From Proteus myxofaciens ATCC 19692 (GTDB lineage Bacteria > Pseudomonadota > Gammaproteobacteria > Enterobacterales > Enterobacteriaceae): 56,774 bases of DNA. Both the position numbers and the translations under genes were made by a program. Under the pieces are notes generated by a model that was not told the origin of the DNA, did no database searches, and saw only the letters and a list, made by a program, of their open reading frames with translations. The stretch is from NCBI RefSeq assembly GCF_001654855.1, contig NZ_LXEN01000019.1, positions 1 through 56,774 of the forward strand, in the 5' to 3' direction. How positions within the stretch are numbered: position 1 is the stretch's first letter; each line of letters begins with the position of its first letter. Shown here piece by piece: positions 19,247 to 28,253 of the stretch.

Positions 19247-19789
19247 TTATTCATAAGTAAGTAAAAAATCTGCATATGCATCAGCTTTTCCACCCATTAT
19301 ATTGTAACTAGTTGCGCGATATTTAGTCATAAAATGCAAGGTCATCTCGCGTTCTTTATTAAGCAAGGCAACTTTCATAGGCAAACTATTAATTGGAATT
19401 AAATTATTGTTTGAATCAAAAATAGCTATCCCTACGCCTTTAGCTGAATCATCTCCATTATCGACAGAAAGAATATCGTGATTAATATCATTGGCAACGC
19501 CTAAAAAAGTAATAGATACGAATTTACTAATCTCGTGATTACATTCTTGAAGATGGATATCAAACTTTATAGGATCAGAATCTTGCCCAGGAGCAGTTAA
19601 TTTATTTGTACTTAATTGCCCCATATTTACAATCATGGATTGATCTGATATTGCAACACTACAAGCTTCTGCAATTAATTCCCCATAGAAGCGCATTTCG
19701 CCACCAGGAAGCTCTACTTTCCAATTCGCACCTCCTGCTTGAAGAGATAAAGAAAAAAGGATGAGTAGACTAAGCATTAGCTTTTTCAT
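19247..19789 (-). CDS. fimI: FimI-like pilin
   Basis: FimI is a pilin-like subunit thought to act in rod termination or anchoring in E. coli type 1 pili. I start at the ATG at 19789, preceded by GGTGGAAG; the frame is open to an upstream codon at 19828 without a better site. The 180-aa product has a signal peptide, then NWKVELPGGEMRFYGELIAE, VNMGQLSTN, and KYRATSYNIMGGKADAYADF near the end, matching FimI rather than FimA. It follows fimA by 92 nt. Confidence 0.9.
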   Translation of the reverse strand: MKKLMLSLLILFSLSLQAGGANWKVELPGGEMRFYGELIAEACSVAISDQSMIVNMGQLSTNKLTAPGQDSDPIKFDIHLQECNHEISKFVSITFLGVANDINHDILSVDNGDDSAKGVGIAIFDSNNNLIPINSLPMKVALLNKEREMTLHFMTKYRATSYNIMGGKADAYADFLLTYE

Positions 19790-19881
19790 AAACTTCCACC
19801 TTTTTAGTATTTGCCAAATAATAACCATCCTTGGTCTATTGAATCTTATATATTCCTTTTACGTATTATGTATTGGAAGTC

Positions 19882-20436
19882 TTATTCATATTGTACTGCG
19901 AATGTAGCATCAGCATTAGCAACACCGGCAGTCGTTGCACCTAATGCAAAGTAACGTGCTTGGAACGGTAATGAGTTAGAACCATCATGCAACGTAATTG
20001 CACTGCCAAATCCTGAACCATCGAGAGTTAATGGAACACTTTTGCTATCAAGGATTTGAACACCAACATTAGTTGCAGCACCAGAGGCTGAAGATGCTAC
20101 AGGTATCACTGTTGGATTTGCAGAACCAGAAGATACGCCTGTAAATGCAATTTTTGCAGTTTTTGATACTGTTGTATCACAATCATTAAGTTGAATATCA
20201 AAATTAACAGCTGAACTTGTATCACCTAATTTAGCAAGTCTAGCGGTACGAATTTGTCCTAATGGAACCATTTTATCAACTGATCCCACATCCACAGCAC
20301 ATGCTGCATTTACTAATTCACCTTTAAAATGTACAGTCCCGCCATTAACAGTTGTTTTAACTGCATCTTCTGCTAATGTTGCAAATGAACTAACTGTTAA
20401 AATTGAAAAAACAAGTGCTAAAGATTTAACTTTCAT
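19882..20436 (-). CDS. fimA: FimA-like major pilin
   Basis: FimA polymerises into the type 1 pilus rod. The protein is 184 aa. A signal peptide is cleaved near LA-ED (residue 22). The mature part has [20 protein letters not shown], the [20 protein letters not shown] strand, the second Cys in [10 protein letters not shown], and [11 protein letters not shown] before the final AVQYE. This is a near textbook FimA. It is the first structural gene of the operon. The upstream 430 bases separate it from the MrpJ-like regulator, which reads the same way. Confidence 0.95.
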   Translation of the reverse strand: MKVKSLALVFSILTVSSFATLAEDAVKTTVNGGTVHFKGELVNAACAVDVGSVDKMVPLGQIRTARLAKLGDTSSAVNFDIQLNDCDTTVSKTAKIAFTGVSSGSANPTVIPVASSASGAATNVGVQILDSKSVPLTLDGSGFGSAITLHDGSNSLPFQARYFALGATTAGVANADATFAVQYE

Positions 20437-20465
20437 TATTTCCTACCTTATATGTGGATAATACG

Positions 20466-20505
20466 TAATATATTAATTACACAAACAAAAAGTTAATATA
20501 TTAAT
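20466..20505. repeat. Duplicated TAATATATTAAT upstream of fimA
   Basis: The 12-mer TAATATATTAAT occurs at 20466-20477 and again at 20494-20505, 28 bp apart and about 30-70 nt upstream of the fimA start. Each copy contains the palindrome TAATATATTA. The spacing and location suit a paired operator or overlapping promoter, but the low-complexity background weakens the case. Confidence 0.3.
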
Positions 20506-20760
20506 CAATACATCAACCCTACTCTTACAACTTATTTTTATTTACATAAATACATAGCTAATTAAACTCAGCACTAATACTTTTCTTTACTAAATTAATT
20601 TTAATAAATAAAAACCACTAAGTATATTTAGCTAAATAATGAGACTAATATAAATACTATTTTATTTTCACTTAGCCTTTATAAAAACACAAAATATTCA
20701 CAACAAAAACATTCTTATTAAAAAAATCAAAAATCATTTATTAGTAAATATAAAAAATAC

Positions 20761-20778
20761 TTTCTTAAATTTAAGAAA
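20761..20778. repeat. Perfect 18-bp palindrome between regulator and fimA
   Basis: TTTCTTAAATTTAAGAAA is perfectly symmetrical. It lies about 90 nt downstream of the MrpJ-like gene and 325 nt upstream of fimA. It may be an operator, for example for the adjacent helix-turn-helix protein. As RNA it would be a weak all-AU hairpin. Confidence 0.35.
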
Positions 20779-20866
20779 TAATTAATGAACAAATAAAAAT
20801 TCTTACCTATATAAAGTAAATTTTTAAATTCTACAAATACCTTAATTACTCTATTTTTTCTTAACC

Positions 20867-21136
20867 TCAGTCCCGAGTATAGGTTACATTGTTTTTTTCA
20901 TACTCACTCAAGACATTACAAAAAAAATCACCCCAATCTTTATCCAGTTTTTGTAAAATAACATGTAGTGTTTCAATATTAATGCTTGTATTTGCATTTT
21001 CATATCTTGATATTTGTTGTTGGCTAACATGCAATAATAATCCTAATTGCTCACCTGATAGCGATTTTTTTATGCGAGCATCTCTAATGTACTTTCCGAT
21101 TATTTTACGCAATACTTCACAACGTTCTCTTTTCAT
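20867..21136 (-). CDS. MrpJ-like XRE/HTH regulator
   Basis: An 89-aa DNA-binding protein with an XRE-type helix-turn-helix at about residues 13-66. The recognition helix carries SQQQISRYE at 38-46, the signature shared by MrpJ and its paralogues, which in Proteus mirabilis couple fimbrial expression to repression of flhDC and motility. The start is the ATG at 21134-21136, with AACAGG upstream. It lies 430 nt ahead of fimA on the same strand, whereas mrpJ sits at the end of the mrp operon. The position inside a flagellar locus suggests coupling of pilus production with motility, but the actual targets are inferred. Confidence 0.88.
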   Translation of the reverse strand: MKRERCEVLRKIIGKYIRDARIKKSLSGEQLGLLLHVSQQQISRYENANTSINIETLHVILQKLDKDWGDFFCNVLSEYEKNNVTYTRD

Positions 21137-22171
21137 CTTAACAACCTGTTCATCTATTTTTATAGCACTAGGTAAATTTTATAAATAAAAAAATAATAGT
21201 AAAATCACCCTGTTTATAAATATTAAACATTATTCAACCACTAAGACTGTTGCTTGATTACTATTATTTATATATCTATCGATTGTTTATTGTTGATTCA
21301 TTGATTTGTTTAATAATGTAAATTTATAAATAATAAGTGTAAACACGTTATTATCGATCGATAAACAAATTTTGATAGATATTAACTATCAATAAGCCAC
21401 TCAGCGATCGTTAAATGCTATATTAATTAAACCAAAACCTTTATTTATCAAAAATTTAATCAAATAAGCGAATAAAAAAAGCATTACTTTGTAAGTATTA
21501 ATTCCATTAAACTTTTTATGATTTATTTTTACTCAAAACTTAAATAAATATAATTATTTTCACATTGGTTTAATCAACGAAATAAATATAAAAATAGAAA
21601 CAAAAATAGTATTTATTGATTTATCTGCCTGAATTTACAGTAGATATCTTTAAATGAGTGTCGCTACTGGACGTTATTATTGTTTGTAATATCAATAATA
21701 ACAATTGAAAAAGACAATTATCTTATAATGAGTATTAAACTATTTTATATAATTTAAATAAGCAACAACTTGCGGTAGGATTTATCTTAATTAGAATTTA
21801 ACAATAATACTTTTATATATATTAAATATTTTTTGTGTGAAAGCTTATTTAAATATCAATTTAGATATTACTTTTTTACCTACACTTTCTAATATCATAA
21901 ATGTTCAGTAAAAATATATTTTCTAAAAAAAAACACTTAATATGTTAATAATGTAAGTAATTATACTTAAATAACTTTTTATACTACGCTTAGTTTTAGC
22001 AGTACATTAATATTACAATAATCATTTTTTAAGATTTCATATAATTCATTTTTCAGGTATCTCATTAAAATGAATCTATTTTAATTTTGGCTATCAATGC
22101 TTATTTATTCTAAAATTCACGTACATCAGTTGCCAGGTAAGAGGCGTATTATATTCTTGAAGTAACAGGAG
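21137..22171. other. AT-rich spacer upstream of the MrpJ-like gene
   Basis: Over 1 kb with no convincing ORF. It should contain the promoter of the MrpJ-like gene. A perfect 14-bp palindrome TTATCGATCGATAA lies at 21351-21364, and TGATAG/CTATCA arms flank 21373-21391. These may be regulator sites. The rest is low-complexity sequence consistent with the edge of an inserted block. Confidence 0.4.
21351..21364. repeat. Perfect 14-bp palindrome TTATCGATCGATAA
   Basis: Fully symmetrical, and the densest GC point in its surroundings. It lies about 215 nt upstream of the MrpJ-like start. It is a candidate operator or autoregulatory site; the evidence is symmetry and location only. Confidence 0.35.
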
Positions 22172-22437
22172 GTAGTTCGCACCTTTGTAATTCGTAAAGA
22201 AAATAGCGACTATATTGTTAACTATTATTCTTTAGCAACAAGAAGGTAAATCATATTGAAATCATTAATCTTATTCGTAGTAATATACCAACGCCTAACC
22301 TTGTTATTATTTTAGAGAATCTTACTGTTAATATTCCTTTCCATAGAAATGGCCTTGATTTTGATTTATGCTGTTATCGTGTTGATGAAAATATTGATAT
22401 TAAAGCAATTATGGTTCATACCTTTATAAAAAGGTAA
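22172..22437 (+). pseudogene. Coding remnant in two frames, unidentified
   Basis: Two adjacent plus-strand frames read like real protein. The first (22172-22249) ends with VRTFVIRKENSDYIVNYYSL then a stop. The second (about 22231-22437) runs on as NIPTPNLVIILENLTVNIPF and later NGLDFDLCCYRVDENIDIK before its stop. Neither has a start codon with a ribosome-binding site, although AGGAGG occurs at 22167-22172. A single frameshift would join them into about 85 residues, as expected for the decayed end of a gene. I do not recognise the family. Confidence 0.35.
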
Positions 22438-22540
22438 AACAATTTTATCTTTATAATCACTTTAAAACTTCATCTACATAAGAAAATATCTGATTCTTGG
22501 TATTAAAAAAATAGAGTCATCTATTGTTTTCAATAAGTAT

Positions 22541-22574
22541 AAAAAAATCCCCTGATAAAAAGATAACCAGGGGA
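22541..22574 (-). terminator. Intrinsic terminator of flgKL / flg operon
   Basis: TCCCCTG at 22548-22554 pairs with CAGGGGA at 22568-22574. Read on the minus strand, the stem is followed by seven T residues (22541-22547). It lies 33 nt past the flgL stop, as expected for the end of the flg transcript. Confidence 0.9.
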
Positions 22575-22606
22575 GATATCAAAATGTCGCGAGACAGTAC
22601 TAAAAA

Positions 22607-23551
22607 CTAGCGATACATAGAGAACATTGACATACCTTTCATATCGTTAAACACTTTATATGAAGCTTGTAAAACAGACTCTTCCTGATAATAATCAGAA
22701 ATAGCTTGAGTCCAATCTAAGTCGCGTAACTCACTTAGACGTTTTGAATTTCTCAGTGAAGAATCTGCACCTAAATCATCTAAACTATCAAGCGCTTGAA
22801 GCTGTAAACCTAATTTAGCTTCTACACTAGAAATATTATTTAGTGTATTGCGATTGACTCGATTGGCATTATCAATTTTATCTAGCGCAGCCTGTCGATC
22901 GCTATTTGGTGCTCCTTTTAACGGAGTACGTAATGCAGTCACAGCAGAATCCAGTGCTTCAAAAATATCAGGTGCTGAACCCGTACTACCAGAAGATTGT
23001 AAAGTTTCAATCCCTGTAAAATTAGTTATCATCTCAATATTGCTATCAACTTTTTGAGAGATTTGTTTATCACCACCTTGATAAGTGATTTTACCTGTAG
23101 TATCAGCGACAAAAGGGGGTTTATCTGATTTAAATCCACCAAAAATATAGCGACCAACGCCATCTTTTGTATTACCAATGCCCACAAGTTGGTCTTTTAA
23201 ACCTTGTAATTGATCAGCCAGAGATGAGCGATCTTCATCGCTAAGTGTTGCATCATTACCAGCAGCAACTAAGGTTTCTTGGATTTTAGTTGTAATATTA
23301 ACCATTTCATTGGTTAAGCTCATTTGCAAAGACATACTATTTTTTGCAAATCCACGCGCTGTGGCATATTGCTGATTACGTGCTTCAGATTGTTTAACCA
23401 TAACCGCTTGAGATGCAGCCATCGGATCATCAGAAGGTTTTTCAACACGACGACCACTTGAAATTCGATTACCTTCAGTCATCCATTTGCTTTGCGAAGA
23501 GGTAATATTATCCATCCGCTGATTATAAATTTGATTTGAACTTAAACGCAC
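22607..23551 (-). CDS. flgL: FlgL, hook-filament junction protein (HAP3)
   Basis: FlgL forms the second junction layer between hook and filament. The product is 314 aa with flagellin-like ends: MRLSSNQIYNQRMDNITSSQ at the N-terminus and a helical C-terminus ending FNDMKGMSMFSMYR. These pack as a coiled coil in the D0/D1 core. It follows flgK by 31 nt and ends at a strong terminator. Transcription from the sigma-28 site before flgK fits its late (class 3) use. Confidence 0.96.
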   Translation of the reverse strand: MRLSSNQIYNQRMDNITSSQSKWMTEGNRISSGRRVEKPSDDPMAASQAVMVKQSEARNQQYATARGFAKNSMSLQMSLTNEMVNITTKIQETLVAAGNDATLSDEDRSSLADQLQGLKDQLVGIGNTKDGVGRYIFGGFKSDKPPFVADTTGKITYQGGDKQISQKVDSNIEMITNFTGIETLQSSGSTGSAPDIFEALDSAVTALRTPLKGAPNSDRQAALDKIDNANRVNRNTLNNISSVEAKLGLQLQALDSLDDLGADSSLRNSKRLSELRDLDWTQAISDYYQEESVLQASYKVFNDMKGMSMFSMYR

Positions 23552-23582
23552 AGTGTTACTCCTTATTCTGATGAAGGTTTAC

Positions 23583-25223
23583 TTAGAAAATTTGCATAAT
23601 TGCATCAAACATACTGTTTGCTGTTTGAATAACTTTTGCATTTCCCATGTAATATTCTTGAATACGATACATTTCACCGTACTCTTCATCCATGTTCACA
23701 CCTGAAACTGATTGCTGCTGTTGCTGAATACTTTTGGTAATAGAAACTTGTGCGTCAAAATCAACTTGAGCAGTATTGACTTTATTACCGACCATGCTCA
23801 CTAATGAACCATAACCACCAGCAATTGTTGTTTTACCATCAATAATTTTTTCATCAGGTAATTCAAATAACTTTTTCATATTGTCATTATCGCTAGGCCC
23901 AGTATCTTTTGCGCCCGCAGCTGCAATTTTATTCGGATCAGTGATAGCAACACTCATACCTGCAATCACATTACCAACAGGTTGCACAACAATAGAATCA
24001 CCTGCTTTCGGTGTACCTGACACAGTGATTTTCATTCCTTCAAACTCTAATTCACCACTCGTATTAGGTTTTGCTTCAAATTTACGGCTACCTGGTTCAA
24101 CCGTGACGTTCCACTTACTTCCGTCATAGGTAACTGTATAGTCAGCAGCTTTAACTTGCTTAGTATCCGTATAATCAACGGTGAAATTCGCATCACCTTT
24201 ATTTTTGCCATTAGGCATTACATGAGCACCACCAAGGTTAAAGAATTTCTCACCTTTATCGCCGTTAAGGTCGAAACCTTGTTCATGCTGTTTATTAAAT
24301 TGATCGCCTAAGACTAAGGCCAGTTGATTTAGTTGATTCCTACTAGAATCTAACACTTCACTGCGGCTGCGGTATGCGCCACCTAATTCACCACCTTTAA
24401 TACGTTTTGCATCAACTTCACGGACTTCATCGATACCATTGCTATAACCAATAACAAGGCGCTCGCTATTTTTTTCTGATGGAATGGCAGAAACTTCATA
24501 TGAACGAGTACCTGAAACTAAAGGTAAACCATTCGCAAAGGTGACATTTACAAAGCCACTGTCTTGCTGTGTAACTTGAACATCAACTAATGTATTTAAT
24601 TCTTGAATTAAACGATCACGTTGGTCTAATAAATCATTAGGATCAGCGCCATTAAAGCCTTTAGCACGACTAATTTCACTATTTAATTTTGCGATTTGTT
24701 TAGTGTATTCATTAATATTTTTAGACGTGTTTGTAACTTGATTATTAATATCTTTTTCTAAATCGCGTAGAGATTGGTCGGCTTTAGCAAACATGTTCAC
24801 CATCGCTTCACCTTTACCAATCACGGTTGTTCTTGCAGGGTTATCTTCTGCATTATTTGTGACGTTAGGTAAACTCGTAAAGAAATCATCAATTGCAGAT
24901 GAAACATCGTTCCCTTTATCTGCTAACAAATCGTTAATTTGCGAAATATTTTTTGTATAACTATTCAACGCGCTTTGCTTTGCCGTTGCACGATTCATTT
25001 GATCAGCAAGAAATTCATTATATTCACGATGAATACGACTGACATTAACACCATTACCGATATAACCGTGACTGGTCATCGTGCCACCGTTTTCATTAAA
25101 AACAGTCATTTGGCGGTTGTACCATTTTACGTTTGAGTTAGCGATGTTATTACTGATAGTGCTCATCGCAGCTTGTGCCGCATTAAGTCCGCTCATCGCT
25201 GTATTAATTAAACTGTTGGACAT
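23583..25223 (-). CDS. flgK: FlgK, hook-filament junction protein (HAP1)
   Basis: FlgK is the first junction layer, placed on the finished hook. The product is 546 aa. The N-terminus MSNSLINTAMSGLNAAQAAM contains the rod/hook signature (SNNIANSNV). The variable middle has beta-rich segments, and the C-terminus EYGEMYRIQEYYMGNAKVIQ ends in the D0 helix. It is separated from flgJ by 118 nt that contain a hairpin and a sigma-28 promoter, so flgKL can be made late and independently. Confidence 0.96.
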   Translation of the reverse strand: MSNSLINTAMSGLNAAQAAMSTISNNIANSNVKWYNRQMTVFNENGGTMTSHGYIGNGVNVSRIHREYNEFLADQMNRATAKQSALNSYTKNISQINDLLADKGNDVSSAIDDFFTSLPNVTNNAEDNPARTTVIGKGEAMVNMFAKADQSLRDLEKDINNQVTNTSKNINEYTKQIAKLNSEISRAKGFNGADPNDLLDQRDRLIQELNTLVDVQVTQQDSGFVNVTFANGLPLVSGTRSYEVSAIPSEKNSERLVIGYSNGIDEVREVDAKRIKGGELGGAYRSRSEVLDSSRNQLNQLALVLGDQFNKQHEQGFDLNGDKGEKFFNLGGAHVMPNGKNKGDANFTVDYTDTKQVKAADYTVTYDGSKWNVTVEPGSRKFEAKPNTSGELEFEGMKITVSGTPKAGDSIVVQPVGNVIAGMSVAITDPNKIAAAGAKDTGPSDNDNMKKLFELPDEKIIDGKTTIAGGYGSLVSMVGNKVNTAQVDFDAQVSITKSIQQQQQSVSGVNMDEEYGEMYRIQEYYMGNAKVIQTANSMFDAIMQIF

Positions 25224-25303
25224 TTGTCTATCCTTTTACGTTTAGTCATATCCCGTATGTACGGAGCATAACGGGGCAATTGATTTAAATGCTCTGATGT
25301 TTA

Positions 25304-25330
25304 TTATCGGTAATTTCTCTCTAAACTTGA
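25304..25330 (-). promoter_or_regulatory. Sigma-28 promoter of flgKL
   Basis: Read on the minus strand, TCAAGTTT is followed by 11 nt and then ACCGATAA. This differs from the enteric sigma-28 consensus TAAAGTTT-N11-GCCGATAA at two positions only. The -10 ends 81 nt before the flgK start. Confidence 0.82.
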
Positions 25331-25336
25331 GAGAAA
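25314..25336 (-). terminator. Hairpin after flgJ overlapping the flgK promoter
   Basis: TTTCTCTC at 25314-25321 pairs with GAGAGAAA at 25329-25336 around a 7-nt loop, starting 6 nt after the flgJ stop. There is no T-tract on the minus strand after the stem, so termination may be partial. The -35 element of the sigma-28 promoter lies within the loop and right arm. Confidence 0.5.
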
Positions 25337-25341
25337 AATCA

Positions 25342-26328
25342 TTAAAAAAGTTCGCTTAAATCGTGAGTATATGTTTTCGCGACTTGCTCACCACTGCCTT
25401 TTAACTGCCCAATAATAGAGACCAATTTTTTGGCATAACTAGGGTCTGTTGCATAACCCGCTTCTTGAATACGATAAGCCGCTTGTTCAGGTGTTTGAGC
25501 CTGTGGTACTTTAGCGTATCTTGGGCTTTCAGTGAGTAATCTCAGGTAATCTTGAATTGCTTCAACATAAGAGCCATAAACACGGAAATTATCACGGATC
25601 TTGATAGATTTACCGTCTATCACTTCCGTTGTCATAATATTGGTGACAGGCCCTTTCCAATTACCCCCTGCTTTAATACCAAATAGGTTATAACTTGGCT
25701 TACCTTCACCTGTTAAAATTTCGCGTTTACCCCAACCCGATTCTAAAGCAGCTTGAGCAACAACTAACAAATGATGAACACCTGTACCTTCTGTTGCTTG
25801 TTTCGCTGGGCCTAGTAATCTAGATGCAAAAGATGTACTACTTTCAGATAATCCTTTTAACTTACCAATCGTACTTTCAAATGCGGTTTGATAAGGTTTC
25901 ATTGCGCGATAAACCTGTTCTAGCGCTTGTGTTGGCATTGATTGGAAAATATCAGTGTTATCAAGTGGCATAGGTGTTTTGCCTGCCATTTCACTAGGTT
26001 CAAGCGTCACATTAGCTGAAAGCTGTTTTTCAATCATGTCAGCAAATCCCAATCCTTTTTTTGCTAAGTCTTGGGAGATTTGTTGATCATATAAAGAGGT
26101 ATACATTTTGGTGCTTTCTGAATTAAACATGCTTTCTTGAGGAATCGCTTCTCGCATGCTTTTTAACATCATTTGGACAAAGACGCCCTCAAGTTGCTGC
26201 GCCACTTGGCGCAGTCCTTGTTTATCGTTACTTTGTCCAACCTGATATTTGAGTTTATTCAGTGCATTACTGTCATATGCCGGTGAAGAAATGTTTGGCA
26301 TAGAAGATAGCATTGATAAATCTTTCAT
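25342..26328 (-). CDS. flgJ: FlgJ, rod cap and peptidoglycan hydrolase
   Basis: FlgJ caps the growing rod and opens the peptidoglycan with its C-terminal domain. I start at the ATG at 26328, which shares one base with the flgI stop (TGATG). The 328-aa product has the N-terminal rod-cap domain (GVFVQMMLKSMREAIPQESM) and a C-terminal glucosaminidase domain from about residue 165. That domain has the catalytic Glu in AQAALESGWGK and the YNLFGIKAGGNWKG segment. The dual-domain form is typical of enteric bacteria. Confidence 0.95.
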   Translation of the reverse strand: MKDLSMLSSMPNISSPAYDSNALNKLKYQVGQSNDKQGLRQVAQQLEGVFVQMMLKSMREAIPQESMFNSESTKMYTSLYDQQISQDLAKKGLGFADMIEKQLSANVTLEPSEMAGKTPMPLDNTDIFQSMPTQALEQVYRAMKPYQTAFESTIGKLKGLSESSTSFASRLLGPAKQATEGTGVHHLLVVAQAALESGWGKREILTGEGKPSYNLFGIKAGGNWKGPVTNIMTTEVIDGKSIKIRDNFRVYGSYVEAIQDYLRLLTESPRYAKVPQAQTPEQAAYRIQEAGYATDPSYAKKLVSIIGQLKGSGEQVAKTYTHDLSELF

Positions 26329-27434
26329 CAGATAATCTCCAATCTCGCACGTAAACAACCCGCACTTTCCATCGCTTGTAATATCGACATTAAATCGGTT
26401 GGCGTTGCACCCAATGCATTTAATGTGCGAATAACTTCATTGAGGCTCGCACTTGCGTTTACTTTTTGTAACGAACCACCTTGTTCATTCATATTAACGG
26501 TTGTATTACGTGTCACGACTGTACTACCACCCGCAAATGGCGTATCAGGTTGGTTCACGTTTACTTGACTATCTACAGTAACGGATAAGTTGCCTTGTGC
26601 AATTGCACAGTTTCCTAGCGTCACATCACGATTCATTACAACGGAACCTGTTCTTGCGTTTAAGATAACTTTTGCATCTGCAATAACACGTTTAATATCA
26701 AGGTTTTGTACTTCCGCTAAAAAGCGCACTTGTTCACTTTTACCAATAGGGACTCGTAATTGGACAGTACGAGCATCCAATGGAACAGCCGTACCTACGC
26801 CACGTAATTTATTGATAGCATCGGAGATAGTTTGCGCTAGCGTAAAATTCTCTTCATTAAGCTGTAAATTTAATAATCCCGCTTGACCAAATTGAGACGG
26901 TAATTCGCGTTCAATCGTTGCACCATTACTTATTCGGCCACCTGCTAATTGATTGACTTTAACGCTATTTCCACCCGCTGAAGCACCAGCTCCCCCGACA
27001 AGGATATTTCCTTGAGCAAGAGCATAAACTTGGTTATCGACTCCTTTTAATGGAGTCATTAGCAACGTGCCTCCACGTAAGCTTTTTGCATTACCTAATG
27101 AGGAAACAACCACATCAATAGCTTGTCCTGAACGACCAAAAGCCGGTAATTTTGCCGTTACCATTACAGCTGCAACGTTTTTAAGTTGCATATTTGTACC
27201 TGGTGGTACTGTAATACCTAGCTGTGAGAGCATGTTATTCAGACTTTGCGTGGTAAACGGAGTTTGCATTGTTTGGTCACCCGTTCCATCTAACCCCACC
27301 ACTAAACCATAACCAATCAGCGCATTTTCTCTCACACCTTCAACGGAAGTGAGATCTCTGATCCGTTCGGCATGAGCGGAAAAGCCGACACATGTCATCA
27401 CGATAAAGAAAAGGCTAATCGCTATTTTTTTCAT
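26328..27434 (-). CDS. flgI: FlgI, P-ring protein
   Basis: FlgI forms the periplasmic P ring around the rod, in the peptidoglycan. The product is 368 aa with a signal peptide ending SAHA (residue 22). The mature start is [20 protein letters not shown], followed by [12 protein letters not shown], both hallmarks. The C-terminus [20 protein letters not shown] is intact. It lies 14 nt after flgH; FlgA assists its assembly in the periplasm. Confidence 0.97.
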   Translation of the reverse strand: MKKIAISLFFIVMTCVGFSAHAERIRDLTSVEGVRENALIGYGLVVGLDGTGDQTMQTPFTTQSLNNMLSQLGITVPPGTNMQLKNVAAVMVTAKLPAFGRSGQAIDVVVSSLGNAKSLRGGTLLMTPLKGVDNQVYALAQGNILVGGAGASAGGNSVKVNQLAGGRISNGATIERELPSQFGQAGLLNLQLNEENFTLAQTISDAINKLRGVGTAVPLDARTVQLRVPIGKSEQVRFLAEVQNLDIKRVIADAKVILNARTGSVVMNRDVTLGNCAIAQGNLSVTVDSQVNVNQPDTPFAGGSTVVTRNTTVNMNEQGGSLQKVNASASLNEVIRTLNALGATPTDLMSILQAMESAGCLRARLEII

Positions 27435-27448
27435 CTAGAACCTACTCA

Positions 27449-28192
27449 TTAAAAAGGTGATACATTTAAGAAGAAGCGTTGTAGCCATCCCATTGATTGA
27501 GCTTCATTGATATAACCATCTCCGATATATTCAATGCGAGCATCAGCAACTTGGGTTGAATTGACAGAGTTTGCCGCACTGATTGTGCGTGGATTAACAA
27601 CGCCTGAAAAACGAATAAATTCCGTTCCCTGATTAATAGATATCTGTTTTTCACCTATTACATGTAAGTTGCCATTTGCTAATAGCTGATCGACCGTTAC
27701 CGTAATGGTACCTTTGAAGGTATTATTCGCATTAGCGCCACCTTTACCACCAAAGTCACTATTGCCTTCCATACCCATGTCAGCACGACTATTACCAAAT
27801 AACCCTTCCATAAAACGAGGTGTAATTGATGCAAGAAAGCCTGCTTTGCCATTTCGGCTAGCATTAGCTGATGAATTTTTACTCGCGCTAACATTCTCTT
27901 GCAATGTAATCGTTAATGTATCACCTATATTTCTAGGTCGTCGGTCTTCAAATAAGGGTTGATAACCAAAATAAACGGGTTGAGTTGCCTGAAAAATAGA
28001 GCCATTAGGTGCAGGTGCCATTGGTGCTGTTGGAACTGCCGTCGTACTTCCTTCTACCAAGGGTTTTCTTGGTAGTTGTGCGCATCCTGCTAGTGTCAGT
28101 ACCAACAAAGCTGTACTTAAACGTTGGTGACGACGCCATCTGACACTAAGCTTTTTTGCCCCAAGATTGTCAGTAATGACCTTTGTATCCAT
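27449..28192 (-). CDS. flgH: FlgH, L-ring lipoprotein
   Basis: FlgH forms the outer-membrane L ring. The 247-aa product has a lipobox LAGC with the lipidated Cys at about residue 37. The N-terminal extension is longer and more basic than usual ([10 protein letters not shown]), so a start further in cannot be excluded, although no internal ATG is available. The body contains the [20 protein letters not shown] and [20 protein letters not shown] motifs of the family. Confidence 0.94.
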   Translation of the reverse strand: MDTKVITDNLGAKKLSVRWRRHQRLSTALLVLTLAGCAQLPRKPLVEGSTTAVPTAPMAPAPNGSIFQATQPVYFGYQPLFEDRRPRNIGDTLTITLQENVSASKNSSANASRNGKAGFLASITPRFMEGLFGNSRADMGMEGNSDFGGKGGANANNTFKGTITVTVDQLLANGNLHVIGEKQISINQGTEFIRFSGVVNPRTISAANSVNSTQVADARIEYIGDGYINEAQSMGWLQRFFLNVSPF

Positions 28193-28253
28193 CTTCGATA
28201 CTCTTTTAGTAATGCGCCTGACAGAATGCTGTCAGGCAAATAAACCAATGAAA

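Larger units (their letters stand above)
20437..20866 (-). promoter_or_regulatory. fimA upstream region
   Basis: 430 AT-rich bases between the regulator stop and fimA. It holds a duplicated 12-mer at 20466-20505 and a perfect palindrome at 20761-20778. I looked for inverted repeats like the E. coli fimS ends (TTGGGGCCA) and saw none. No recombinase gene is in the window, so a fimS-type invertible switch here is not supported. Confidence 0.45.

Noticed and set aside
20437-20866. fimS-like invertible promoter before fimA
   Set aside because: No pair of matching inverted repeats seen by eye and no fimB/fimE-type recombinase gene in the window.
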